A stretch of 64,000 nucleotides of DNA from positions 1 through 64,000 of the forward strand of contig JAQTLN010000013.1 in the NCBI GenBank assembly GCA_028714875.1. Direction: 5' to 3'. Position numbers and translations under genes: made by a program. The stretch is from Gallionellaceae bacterium (lineage in GTDB: Bacteria > Pseudomonadota > Gammaproteobacteria > Burkholderiales > Thiobacillaceae). The notes beneath the pieces were generated by a model. It did no database searches. It was not told the origin of the DNA and saw only the letters and a program-made list of their open reading frames with translations. Below are positions 33,741 through 42,370 of the stretch, piece after piece; position 1 is the stretch's first letter, and each line of letters opens with the position of its first letter.

Positions 33741-36700
33741 ATGCAAGCCCACGTCCTGAAACCTCCCGCGCTGGCGCAGCGCCAGCGCGCGCCCTGGCAG
33801 GCGCAAGCGCTGCCGCATGGCGTGCGCGCCAAGCTGAAGCTGGGTGGCGCTCAGGATGAGGCGGAGAAGCAGGCTGACCGGATGGCCGCGCGGGCGCTGC
33901 GACAGGCGGCCCCCGTGGTGGGAGAAAGCAACGGCTTCGGCGAGGCGGCGCATGGCCGCGCGGCGGTGCGCCGCGCGCTGGCGCCGGTGGAGGAGGGCGC
34001 CCGGCTACAAGCGCCGGCCGAAGAGGAACAGGCGCTGCCGGAATCCCTGGAGCGGGAAATCGCCGCCCTGCAAAGCGGCGGCCAGCCGCTGCCGCCGCCG
34101 TTGCGCGCAGATATGGAAGGGCGCTTCGGCATCGACTTGTCGACGGTGCGTATCCACAGCGACGACAACGCCGCGCGGCTCAACGAAACCCTGCACGCCC
34201 ATGCCTTCGCGGTCGGCGAACATATCGCCTTCAACGATGGCCGCTACCAGCCGGAAAGTGGTCCGGGGCGTTTTCTCCTCGCGCATGAACTGGCGCACGT
34301 CGCGCAGCAACGGGGTGAAACGGCAAGTGTGGAAACCCGCCCGGTGCGGCGCGGCTTCTGGGGCAATCTCTACGATTCCGTGGCCGATACCCTGGGCGAT
34401 GTCGCCGATTGGGCGATGGATCAGGTACGCGAGTTCGGCTGGCGCCTGCTGGAAAGCATTTCGCCCTCGTTCGCGCGTACCGTGCGCGCCATCGTCGACG
34501 AAGGCATTCTGAGTTGGCTGGGCCGCCAGGTGGCGCGCGCCTGGGATGCCTACCTCGGCATCCTGCGCGCCCTGGTGCCGTTCGATGGCCCGCGCCAGTT
34601 GATCGACCTGTTCGCCGGCCTGGTGGAACGCGCCGCCGCCATCGTCGCGGCGCTGGCCTCGGGCAATTGCGAACCGTTGATGGCGGCGATCGGTGAGCTC
34701 AAAACCTTCGTCACCGAGACCGTGGGCGTGGCCTGGAACAAGCTCACCGAGTTTTTGCAGCCGGTGGGCGAGTTTTTCAGCGGCCTCTGGCGCGACTTCG
34801 GCGCCCCGGCGGTGCAGTGGCTGACGAATTTCGGCGGCGAGGTCTGGGCCGGCATCCAGCAACTCGGCCGCGATTTCTGGGAATGGATACGGCCGGTGCG
34901 CGAGGCCGCCAGCCGGGTGTGGAACTGGTTCAAGGACACGCTGTTCGGCTCCTCCGAGGGTGAGGAAAGCGGCGGCAGTTCCGGCGGCGTGGTCGGCTGG
35001 ATTTCGCGCAAGGCGGGCGAGGCGTGGGACTGGGTGAAGGAACGCACCCGCCCGGTGTGGCAGCCGGTGGCCGATTTCGCCACCCAGGTGGCGGAACTGA
35101 TTCCCCCCGCCTTCGTGCGCGAAATGGGCGAACACGCGCAACAGCTTTCCACCGAACTGGATGGCGCCGCCGCCGGCATGGATGGCGGCGAGGGGGTGCC
35201 GGGATCGCGCGACACGCTGGCTTCCGTATTGCCCTCGGTGCAGGTCGTCATCGCCACGGTGCGCCGCATCATCGTCGGCGCCGGGCAGTGGCTGGGCGAA
35301 AAGATCGCCGGGGTCGCCGGGCTGGTCAGCGGCCTGATGGCGCGGCTGCGCGTCAACACCTTGTTGTCCTGGCTGGCCGGCGCCTTCACCTGGCTGGAAG
35401 AGGCGGTCAACAGCCTGCTTTCCTGGGCGCGCGAGAAGGTGGCGGTGTTGTTCAACTGGCTGGTGCAAGGCTTCGACGCGCTCACCCCGTTCCTGCAACT
35501 GGTGCTGGAGACGGTACAGAAGGTCATCACGATCTTCGGCGATCTGCTGCAACTGCCGCTGCTGATCCTCAACGGCATCTGGCAACGGGTGCCCGCCTGT
35601 ATCCGCGACCCGATCGAAAACTTCATCAAGAATCAAATACTTGCTCGAATTCCGGTATTCGGCCAGTTCTTCTCCGACCCCACCTTGTGGCCGCGCGTGC
35701 AGCAGACTGCCTTGGGCATCCTGCGTCGCATCTTTGTCGATGGCGACATCCTGGGTGCGGCCTGGGCTTTCTTCCAGGCGGTGCTGGGCATCCTCGGGGT
35801 GCCGGCGCAACTGGTGGTGCAGATTCTCGCCAAGGCGGCGAGCGCGCTGGGCGACATCCTGACCAACCCGCTGGGCTTCCTCGCCAACCTGTTGCGGGCG
35901 ATGGGCGCCGGCTTCTCCGGCTTTTTCGACCGCATCGGCAGCCACCTGCTGACCGGCTTCACCGGCTGGCTGTTCAGCACGGTGCGCGAGGCCGGCATCA
36001 CCCCGCCGGCCGATTTCTCGCTGCGTTCGGTGCTGGGCTTCGTCATGGAAGTGCTGGGGGTGACGGTGGACAACATCTTCGCCCGCCTGGCTCGTCGCCT
36101 CGACCCGGCCATCGTCGCCCGCCTGCGCACCATGTTGAGCGTGGCCACTGGGGTCTGGTCCTTCGTCGCCACCCTGGTGACCGAAGGCCCGGCGGGGCTG
36201 TGGCGGGAATTGACCGAACGCCTGTCCACCCTGTGGGATACGGTGATCGAGGGGGTGGTCGGCTTCATCACCGAGCGGGTGATCGGCTGGGCCAGCCGCT
36301 GGCTGCTGTCGCTGCTCGACGTCACCGGCATCATGCCGGTCATCAATACCCTGATCGCCATCTACCGCGCCATCGAGTCGTTCATGGAATACCTGCGGCA
36401 GATGCTCGAAATCGTCTCGCGCGTGCTCGACGGCATCGTCAGCATCGCGCGCGGCGCCCTCACCGAAGCCGCCGGCTTCGTCGAAAACGCCCTGGCCGGC
36501 GCGCTGCCCATCGCCATCGGCTTCCTCGCCAACCAGGCCGGCCTCGGCCGCCTGTCACAACGGCTGCGCGAGATTCTCGCCAGCCTGCGCACACGCGTCG
36601 AAGCCGCCATCGACTGGCTGATCGACCGCGCCCTGCGCTTGGGCCGCGCGGTCATCGACATGGTGCGGCGCGGCGCGGCGGCGGTCAGGCGCGGTGTGGG

Positions 36701-37724
36701 GCGGCTGCGCGACTGGTGGCGGGCGCGGCGCGAGTTTCGCGCCGGCGGCGCGAGCCACAGCGTCTACATCCAGGGCAGCGGCCGCTCGGCGCGGGTGATG
36801 GTGGCGAGCGACCCGGCGCGCTATTCAGACTTCATCAGAAACACCACGGTGCCAGCCGACAAGGAAGCGGACAAGCGCGCGGCCGCCGAGATCGCCACCC
36901 GGCTCGACGCGGCGATCGTTGCCGCCGCCGCCGCGCCAGTCACCACGCCCCCGGCCGGAGGCGCGGCCGGTGTTGACCATGCCGCGACCATCGATGGTTT
37001 GATGGACGAACTGGCCCAGGCGACGGCCCGCTTCATGCCGGTGGGCGGCGCCGATCAACCCTCGACCCGGCCGGTCTACGGTTCGCCCAACAGCGCCCAA
37101 TACGGCACCAGCGCCACCGTCTTGCGCCTGAGCCATAACCGCGATTTCCAGGGCAGCACGCCGCGCCGCTCCCTGCATACCGACGCCTATCGCCGGTTGA
37201 ACCAGCGTCGTGACGGCGGGCGCAGCTATTACGTCCTCGGCCACTTGCTCAATCACAACATCGGCGGGCCGGGTGACACCTGGAGCAATCTGACGCCCTT
37301 GTCCCAGGGCGCCAACAACAGCCGCTCGGATTCCATGCTGCACGGCTTCGAAAAGCATGTGAAAGACGCGGTCGACTCCCCCGATCCGGCCGAGCGCAAG
37401 GCGGTGAACTTCATCGTGACCGCCAACTACGGCATGCCGAGCCGGGACTCGGATGCCCGGAATGCCCTGGAACGCGCCCGCGCCGCCGCCAACGACGGCG
37501 ACAAACGCCGCTGGCTGGCCATCCGCGAAGTCGTCCAGGAAGAAGCGACCGTGCCGCGCAATGTCAGCCTGCGCGCTTACACCTTGAACAGCGACGGCGG
37601 CCGCGACCGGCAACTCGGCACGGGCGCCGACGTGGACAACGTGCCGGCCTCCGACCGGGACATCGAACAATATGGCGTGACGCCGCGCCCCAATATCCTG
37701 GAGGACCACCGTGGTGAACTCTGA
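33741..37724 (+). CDS. Giant DUF4157 CIS effector with tape-measure-like middle and candidate nuclease
   Basis: A 1327-aa protein with three parts. Residues 1-190 are DUF4157, with LPPPLRADMEGRFGIDLSTVRIHSDD and the HELAH site (182-186). Residues about 195-1040 are long amphipathic and hydrophobic helices with regular Trp (FWGNLYDSVADTLGDVADWAMDQV, FSGLWRDFGAPAVQWLTNFG), like phage tape-measure or pore-forming proteins. Residues about 1085-1260 contain VLGHLLNHNIGGPGDTWSNL plus TPLSQGANN (H1168, H1172), resembling the GH..GG..NL.P...N pattern of beta-beta-alpha-Me nucleases (DNA/RNA non-specific family). Nuclease activity is inferred, not proven. Start ATG 33741 lacks a strong Shine-Dalgarno. 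It overlaps the following membrane-protein gene by 14 bases. Confidence 0.8.
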   Translation: MQAHVLKPPALAQRQRAPWQAQALPHGVRAKLKLGGAQDEAEKQADRMAARALRQAAPVVGESNGFGEAAHGRAAVRRALAPVEEGARLQAPAEEEQALPESLEREIAALQSGGQPLPPPLRADMEGRFGIDLSTVRIHSDDNAARLNETLHAHAFAVGEHIAFNDGRYQPESGPGRFLLAHELAHVAQQRGETASVETRPVRRGFWGNLYDSVADTLGDVADWAMDQVREFGWRLLESISPSFARTVRAIVDEGILSWLGRQVARAWDAYLGILRALVPFDGPRQLIDLFAGLVERAAAIVAALASGNCEPLMAAIGELKTFVTETVGVAWNKLTEFLQPVGEFFSGLWRDFGAPAVQWLTNFGGEVWAGIQQLGRDFWEWIRPVREAASRVWNWFKDTLFGSSEGEESGGSSGGVVGWISRKAGEAWDWVKERTRPVWQPVADFATQVAELIPPAFVREMGEHAQQLSTELDGAAAGMDGGEGVPGSRDTLASVLPSVQVVIATVRRIIVGAGQWLGEKIAGVAGLVSGLMARLRVNTLLSWLAGAFTWLEEAVNSLLSWAREKVAVLFNWLVQGFDALTPFLQLVLETVQKVITIFGDLLQLPLLILNGIWQRVPACIRDPIENFIKNQILARIPVFGQFFSDPTLWPRVQQTALGILRRIFVDGDILGAAWAFFQAVLGILGVPAQLVVQILAKAASALGDILTNPLGFLANLLRAMGAGFSGFFDRIGSHLLTGFTGWLFSTVREAGITPPADFSLRSVLGFVMEVLGVTVDNIFARLARRLDPAIVARLRTMLSVATGVWSFVATLVTEGPAGLWRELTERLSTLWDTVIEGVVGFITERVIGWASRWLLSLLDVTGIMPVINTLIAIYRAIESFMEYLRQMLEIVSRVLDGIVSIARGALTEAAGFVENALAGALPIAIGFLANQAGLGRLSQRLREILASLRTRVEAAIDWLIDRALRLGRAVIDMVRRGAAAVRRGVGRLRDWWRARREFRAGGASHSVYIQGSGRSARVMVASDPARYSDFIRNTTVPADKEADKRAAAEIATRLDAAIVAAAAAPVTTPPAGGAAGVDHAATIDGLMDELAQATARFMPVGGADQPSTRPVYGSPNSAQYGTSATVLRLSHNRDFQGSTPRRSLHTDAYRRLNQRRDGGRSYYVLGHLLNHNIGGPGDTWSNLTPLSQGANNSRSDSMLHGFEKHVKDAVDSPDPAERKAVNFIVTANYGMPSRDSDARNALERARAAANDGDKRRWLAIREVVQEEATVPRNVSLRAYTLNSDGGRDRQLGTGADVDNVPASDRDIEQYGVTPRPNILEDHRGEL

Positions 37725-38109
37725 ACCGAACGACCGCGTGTCGGCGGCCGATGCGGGCTTCGCCAAAGCCCTTGCCGAACCCTATGCCTTCGCCCTGCTC
37801 ACCTGGCCGGCGGTCATCGCCCTGATGGCGGCGCCGGACTGGCCCGCGTGGACGCGCATCGCCCTCTGGGTCGGGCTCGCCGCCATGCAACTGGCGGCCT
37901 ACACGGGGGGCCGTGGCGCGGGATTAGGCAATGTCATGTTGTTCACCAGCGGCATCGTCGCCCTGGCCGCGCATGGACACCCCTCACCGTGGAGCCTGGC
38001 CGCGCTCCCGGCCCTGTTCATTGGCCTGCACGCCGCGCAACGGGCGCGGCTGAAATCTGCGCGCGACCCGGTGGCGGTAGCCGAAGACACTGCGCGCGTC
38101 GGTGGGTGA
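37711..38109 (+). CDS. Small membrane protein overlapping the giant effector gene
   Basis: A 132-aa protein with about three to four hydrophobic segments (roughly 24-42, 49-66, 73-88 and 92-108) and no recognisable family. Start GTG 37711 follows a strong GGAGG and lies inside the end of the effector gene (14-base overlap), indicating coupled translation. It could be an immunity protein, a membrane anchor for a cytoplasmic CIS, or a holin-like release factor. Immunity to a cytoplasmic nuclease is less natural for a membrane protein, but it would suit a membrane-active middle region. Function unknown. Confidence 0.72.
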   Translation: MVNSEPNDRVSAADAGFAKALAEPYAFALLTWPAVIALMAAPDWPAWTRIALWVGLAAMQLAAYTGGRGAGLGNVMLFTSGIVALAAHGHPSPWSLAALPALFIGLHAAQRARLKSARDPVAVAEDTARVGG

Positions 38110-38127
38110 TGGAGGTCGGGACGGCGG

Positions 38128-38226
38128 TTCCCCCCTTTTTCAAAGGGGGGTAGGGGGGATTTCTGAGGCGGCCGCACAGGCATACGTCGCCAAATCCCCC
38201 TCAATCCCCCTTTGAAAAAGGGGGAA
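38128..38226. repeat. CCCCCCTTT..AAAGGGGGG element at the end of the CIS cluster
   Basis: Left arm CCCCCCTTTTTCAAAGGGGG and TAGGGGGGATTT; right arm AAATCCCCCTCAATCCCCCT plus TTGAAAAAGGGGG. The T-rich arm could double as a bidirectional terminator between the CIS cluster and the converging GGDEF-EAL gene. Confidence 0.92.
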
Positions 38227-38254
38227 GCCACATGCTTATGGCTCTCGTACCAGG

Positions 38255-40714
38255 TCAGCGAGTCGTGGCGCTGTTCGCTTGCAATTGCCGCATGAATTCC
38301 TCCGCCGGCATCGGGCGGCCGAACAGGTAGCCCTGGAACAGGGGGCAGCCGTACTGGATGAGGAAGGCGAACTGTTGATCGGTCTCCACGCCCTCGGCGA
38401 CCACGGCCAGGCCCAGGGAGTCGCTCATGGCCAGGATGGCGCGCACGATGGCGGCGTCGTTGCTGTCGCGGGTGAGGTCGCCGACGAAAGAGCGGTCGAT
38501 CTTGACCTGCTCCACAGGCAGGCGCTTGAGGTAGGAGAGCGAGGAATAGCCGGTGCCGAAATCGTCCAGGGAGAGGCCGATGCCCAGTGCCTTGAGGCTG
38601 ACCATGCGGGAGATGGCTTCTTCCACGTTGCCGAGCACGGCGCTTTCGGTGAGTTCCAGTTTCAGGCGCGTGGGTTCGACACCATATTCGGCCAGGGTTT
38701 GCGCCACGCCGGCCACAAAATCGGGCTGGTGGAACTGGCGGGCGCTGACATTCACCGCCAGGATCAGGTGGCGCGTGGCGGCTGAGGTTTCCCAGTGCTT
38801 GATCTGGGCGCAGGCGGTTTGCAGCACCAGGCGGCCGATCGGGAGGATGAGGCCGGTTTCCTCCGCCAGCGGTATGAAGTCGACCGGGGAAATCGGGGCG
38901 CGCCTCGGTGGCAGCCAGCGCAACAGGGCTTCGGCGCCGACCCAGGTGCCCATGCTGTCGACCTGGGGCTGGTAGTGGAGATGCAGCTCGCCCTGTTCCA
39001 GGCCCCGGCGCAAGGCGGCTTCCATGGCGGCGCGCGATTCGATGGTCGCCTGCATGGCGGGGTTGAAGAAGCGGATCGTGTTGCGGCCGGCGTCCTTGGC
39101 CTGGTACATGGCCATGTCAGCCTGCTTGAACAGGGTGTCGAGCGAGATGTCCTGGCCGCTGAACAGGGTGAGGCCGATGCTGGCGCTGCTGTGGTATCCC
39201 TGTTCGATTCCCTTGAGCATGAAAGGCCGGTTCAGGCAGGCGTGGACTTTCTCCGCGACCATTTCGGCTTGGGCGGCGGCATCCGCTTCTTCATCACCCA
39301 GCCCTTCGAGCAGGACGACGAACTCGTCACCGCCGAGGCGGGAGACGGTGTCTATGTCGCGCACACAAGCGGATAAACGCTTGCCCATTTCGATCAGAAG
39401 TTGGTCGCCAATGGCGTGGCCCTGGGTGTCGTTCAGGGTTTTGAAGTGGTCGAGGTCGAGGAACAGCAACGCGCCATGTTGCCGGCTGCGGGTGCTGGAT
39501 TGAAGGGCGTGTTCGAGCCGGTCCATGAGCAGGCGACGGTTGGGCAGATCGGTGAGCGGGTCATAGAAAGCCAGGTTGTGGATGCGTTCCTCCACCGCCT
39601 TGCGCTCGCTGATGTCACTGAATGCGGCGACGTAATGGCTGGCCTGGTCCGACTCGTCGCGGACGGTCGTGATGCTGAGCCACTTGGGGTAGATCTCGCC
39701 ATCTTTGCGCCGGTCCCAGATTTCACCTTCCCAGGTACCGTCACGCTGCAATGTCGTCCACAAGGCGCGGTAAAAACCGGCGTCCTGGCGGCCGGATTTC
39801 AGCATGGCCGGCGTCTGACCGAGCACCTCCGCGACGCTGTAGCCGGTGATCTCGCTGAATGACGGATTCACCGCCACGATGGTGCCGCGCGTGTCGGTGA
39901 CCATGAAGGCTTCCCGCGCGCATTCAACGATGCGGGCGAAGAAGCGCAGGCGTTCCTCGTCGGCGCGGCGCGTGGTGATATCGCGGGCGATGCCGAGTAC
40001 CCCGACCAGATTCCCCTCGGCGTCACGCATGGGCGTCTTGATGGTTTCCAGCAGCGCGCGCTGGCCGTTGTCGGCAAATGTCACCCATTCCTCGTTGAGG
40101 CAGGGTTTGCCGGCGGCAATGGCTTGCCGATCTTTCTCGCGGAAAAATTCGGCCAGCTCGCGGGGGACGAAAGCGTCGTCGGTCTTGCCGATGATTTCGG
40201 CCTCTGGGGCATTGAGCAGCGCTTCGAAACGCGGGTTGCAGGCGAGGAAGACGCCTTGCGGGTCTTTCAGCCAGACCAGGTCGGGGATGGTTTCCACCAG
40301 GGTGTGCAGGTGGGCGTAGGAGCGGCTCAGCGCGCTGGCCTGCTGTTCGCCGAGTCGGAGGGCCGAGGCGAGACGTCGCCGTGAAAGCAGCAGGCGTGTG
40401 GCGAGGACCAGGATGATGCCGGCGGCAATGAGCAGCACCACGATGGGAGCCCGGTAGCGCGCCAATACGTCGGTGAGGGTAAAGCTTGGAGCGACATCGT
40501 AGGGCGGTAGACGCAGTTTGCCGGCCAGCGCCTCCACGGCGGTGTAACTGGCGGGGATGGTGAAGGCGTGAATGTCCAGCGCCCGTGCCTGGGTCTCGGC
40601 CAGCGGCCGCAATGCCAGTACCGCGACGGTCAGGTCATGATCGGCCAGGGCTCCGCGCCAGCACAGTAGGGCCAGACTCAAAAAAAGGCCAATGCCCGCC
40701 AACTTGCCGGTCAT
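38255..40714 (-). CDS. PAS-PAS-GGDEF-EAL c-di-GMP protein with collapsed PhnD-like sensor
   Basis: An 819-aa protein. After a signal-like helix (MTGKLAGIGLFLSLALLCWRGALA), a short periplasmic stretch reads VAVLALRPLAETQAR directly joined to ALDIHAFTIPASYTAVEALAGKLRLPPYDVAPSFTLTDVLARYR, then a membrane helix. In relatives these two pieces are the start and end of a PhnD-like binding domain of over 200 residues, so an in-frame internal deletion is likely. Two PAS domains follow (VWLKDPQGVFLACNPRFEAL, AFMVTDTRGTIVAVNPSFSEITGY), then GGDEF (RLGGDEFVVLLEG) and EAL (GAEALLRW; DDFGTGYSSLSYLK; EGVET). The active EAL is EALLRW. Start ATG 40714 is chosen for the signal-like helix; the ribosome binding site is weak. 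Confidence 0.9.
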   Translation of the reverse strand: MTGKLAGIGLFLSLALLCWRGALADHDLTVAVLALRPLAETQARALDIHAFTIPASYTAVEALAGKLRLPPYDVAPSFTLTDVLARYRAPIVVLLIAAGIILVLATRLLLSRRRLASALRLGEQQASALSRSYAHLHTLVETIPDLVWLKDPQGVFLACNPRFEALLNAPEAEIIGKTDDAFVPRELAEFFREKDRQAIAAGKPCLNEEWVTFADNGQRALLETIKTPMRDAEGNLVGVLGIARDITTRRADEERLRFFARIVECAREAFMVTDTRGTIVAVNPSFSEITGYSVAEVLGQTPAMLKSGRQDAGFYRALWTTLQRDGTWEGEIWDRRKDGEIYPKWLSITTVRDESDQASHYVAAFSDISERKAVEERIHNLAFYDPLTDLPNRRLLMDRLEHALQSSTRSRQHGALLFLDLDHFKTLNDTQGHAIGDQLLIEMGKRLSACVRDIDTVSRLGGDEFVVLLEGLGDEEADAAAQAEMVAEKVHACLNRPFMLKGIEQGYHSSASIGLTLFSGQDISLDTLFKQADMAMYQAKDAGRNTIRFFNPAMQATIESRAAMEAALRRGLEQGELHLHYQPQVDSMGTWVGAEALLRWLPPRRAPISPVDFIPLAEETGLILPIGRLVLQTACAQIKHWETSAATRHLILAVNVSARQFHQPDFVAGVAQTLAEYGVEPTRLKLELTESAVLGNVEEAISRMVSLKALGIGLSLDDFGTGYSSLSYLKRLPVEQVKIDRSFVGDLTRDSNDAAIVRAILAMSDSLGLAVVAEGVETDQQFAFLIQYGCPLFQGYLFGRPMPAEEFMRQLQANSATTR

Positions 40715-41102
40715 GCGTAGGCGATTGCCGTGGATGCCTGCCAATTTCAGGGCGTGACTGGTGTTGAGCGCGTTGTCGGCGGCAATATCCAGGCGTCCGA
40801 ACCTACCCTGTGCTTTTCGGAAGCGTGTTCTGGCGAGGCAAGAGCGGATGTGGCTTTCATGGGCAATGACCGGGTCATGAGGAGCGATCCATGTTGGAAC
40901 GGGCGGCGAGGATAGCGTTAATTTTCCACCTCCGCACTTACGCGGACAGCTTCTCGGCAAATCCGAAAACCAGTGTAATCGTGTGGGATTGCGGGATTTC
41001 TAACGGGCTGGGGGGCGACAGACCGCCGCGGCGCGCGAGCCGCTGAACAGGGCGCGCAATGTTGTCTTGGTGGGCGCCGCGTACCGCGCGCCATTGTCAG
41101 CT
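40715..41102. other. Gap upstream of the GGDEF-EAL gene, no gene recognised
   Basis: No coding frame here looks real; small frames on both strands have shadow-like composition. CGGACAGCTTCTCGG-type GC-rich stretches occur but no clear hairpin with a T tract. It presumably contains the promoter of the minus-strand GGDEF-EAL gene and the downstream region of the small gene at 41103. Confidence 0.5.
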
Positions 41103-41363
41103 TCAGGCGCGAAGCTGCTGTTCCGCGAGAGCCTGATGCATACGCTCGATGGCGCCGACCAGGATGCGCACGTCTTCTCCATGCAGGTGCGGGTAGTTTT
41201 CGTGGATGACGCGCTGGGCCAGGTAGTCGACCGGGCTGCCCGCCCAATCATGGCGGTTGTGGAAAAGATGGTCGATATGGATGCGGGCTTCTGGGTAGAT
41301 GGCGCGCAGGTGGGGGTGTTGGCGGCGCTCGCTGGCGGACTGGGGTTCGCTGTTCATGTCCAT
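41103..41363 (-). CDS. Small conserved hypothetical protein
   Basis: An 86-aa hydrophilic protein (MDMNSEPQSASERRQHPHLRAIYPEARIHIDHLFHNRHDWAGSP ... LAQRVIHENYPHLHGEDVRILVGAIERMHQALAEQQ). It is rich in His and Asp, with no signal peptide. A good Shine-Dalgarno (GAGGAG) lies six bases before the ATG at 41363, which favours this start over the upstream ATG/TTG. I do not recognise a family; the His-rich pattern may bind a metal. It is divergent from the dehydrogenase gene at 41489. Confidence 0.65.
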   Translation of the reverse strand: MDMNSEPQSASERRQHPHLRAIYPEARIHIDHLFHNRHDWAGSPVDYLAQRVIHENYPHLHGEDVRILVGAIERMHQALAEQQLRA

Positions 41364-41488
41364 GATGTGTCTCCTCATCAAGTCGAGGCCAGGTGGCTGG
41401 CTTTATTTAGCCTAGTGTTTTTGTCGGATTTATCCAGGGGACGGGATGTAAGTACCATGTCTGTCCATTACGTTTCGGGTTTGTTGCC

Positions 41489-42370
41489 ATGATGAATCTC
41501 GGTTTTATCGGCCTGGGCGCGATGGGACGGCCCATGGCGCTGAATTTGCTCGGGGCTGGCCATGCGTTATCGGTTTTTGCCCGTCACCCCGGTCGTGCCC
41601 AACCTCTGCTTGAAGCCGGCGCGACGCCGGCGGCGTCGCCATTTGCCGTCGCGCAAATGGTCGATGTGCTGTTCCTCAACGTTTCCGACGACGCGGAGGT
41701 GGAATCCGTGTTGTTCGGCCCGCAAAGCGCGGCGGCCGGATTGCGCGGCGACAGCGTGGTGGTGGACATGGGCACCACTTCCCCGACCGCCACCCGCCGT
41801 TTTGCCGCGCGCCTGGCGGAACAGGGCGTGGCCTGGCTGGACGCGCCGGTATCCGGCGGCGAGGCGGGGGCGAAGGCGGCTACTTTGTCCATCATGGTGG
41901 GCGGCTCCGAGGCCACTTTCACGCGGGTCTTGCCGCTGTTTCAGGTCATGGGGAAGCACATTGTGCATGTGGGAGACAGCGGCGCTGGCCAGGTGGCCAA
42001 GGCCTGCAACCAGATCGCGGTTTCCGCCACGCTGTTGGGCGTGGCGGAGGCGCTGACCTTTGCCCGCAAGCAAGGGGTTAATGCGGACAAGGTGCGGTCG
42101 GCGCTGTTGGGCGGTTCCGCCTACAGCCGGATTCTGGAAGTGCATGGTCAGCGCATGCTGACTCATGATTTCACGCCCGGCTTTCGCGCCCGCCTGCATC
42201 AGAAGGACATGGGCATAGTCCTGGAGGAGGCTCGCCAGGCTAATGTCGCGGTGCCGAGCGCGGCGCTGGCCGGGCAGATGTTGAACGCGCTGGTGGCGGC
42301 CGGCGCGGGGGAGCTGGATTCGTCCGCGCTGGTCACCGTGCTGGAGCGTCTGGCGGGGCTGGAAGCATGA
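41489..42370 (+). CDS. NAD(P)-dependent beta-hydroxyacid dehydrogenase (HIBADH/GarR family)
   Basis: A 293-aa member of the 3-hydroxyisobutyrate / tartronate semialdehyde reductase family. The N-terminal Rossmann motif is LGFIGLGAMGRPMALNLLGAGH; the substrate-binding motif is WLDAPVSGGEAGA; the catalytic lysine lies in GAGQVAKACNQI; the C-terminal part has FRARLHQKDMGIVLEEA. Substrate (hydroxyisobutyrate, tartronate semialdehyde, succinic semialdehyde) cannot be decided from sequence. Start ATG 41489 is followed by a second ATG. The stop overlaps the next gene by 4 bases. Confidence 0.9.
   Translation: MMNLGFIGLGAMGRPMALNLLGAGHALSVFARHPGRAQPLLEAGATPAASPFAVAQMVDVLFLNVSDDAEVESVLFGPQSAAAGLRGDSVVVDMGTTSPTATRRFAARLAEQGVAWLDAPVSGGEAGAKAATLSIMVGGSEATFTRVLPLFQVMGKHIVHVGDSGAGQVAKACNQIAVSATLLGVAEALTFARKQGVNADKVRSALLGGSAYSRILEVHGQRMLTHDFTPGFRARLHQKDMGIVLEEARQANVAVPSAALAGQMLNALVAAGAGELDSSALVTVLERLAGLEA

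Noticed and set aside
11723..38109. Prophage as explanation for the tail-like genes
   Set aside because: No integrase, capsid, portal, terminase, lysis or regulatory phage genes; the AAA ATPase, Pvc16-like cap and DUF4157 genes point to a CIS.
40715..40960. Longer start for the GGDEF-EAL gene at 40960
   Set aside because: It would put 82 hydrophilic, arginine-rich residues before the signal-like helix; ATG 40714 fits better.
40918..41247. Minus-strand frame of 109 codons upstream of the GGDEF-EAL gene
   Set aside because: Overlaps the better supported small gene at 41103-41363 and lacks family features or a ribosome binding site.
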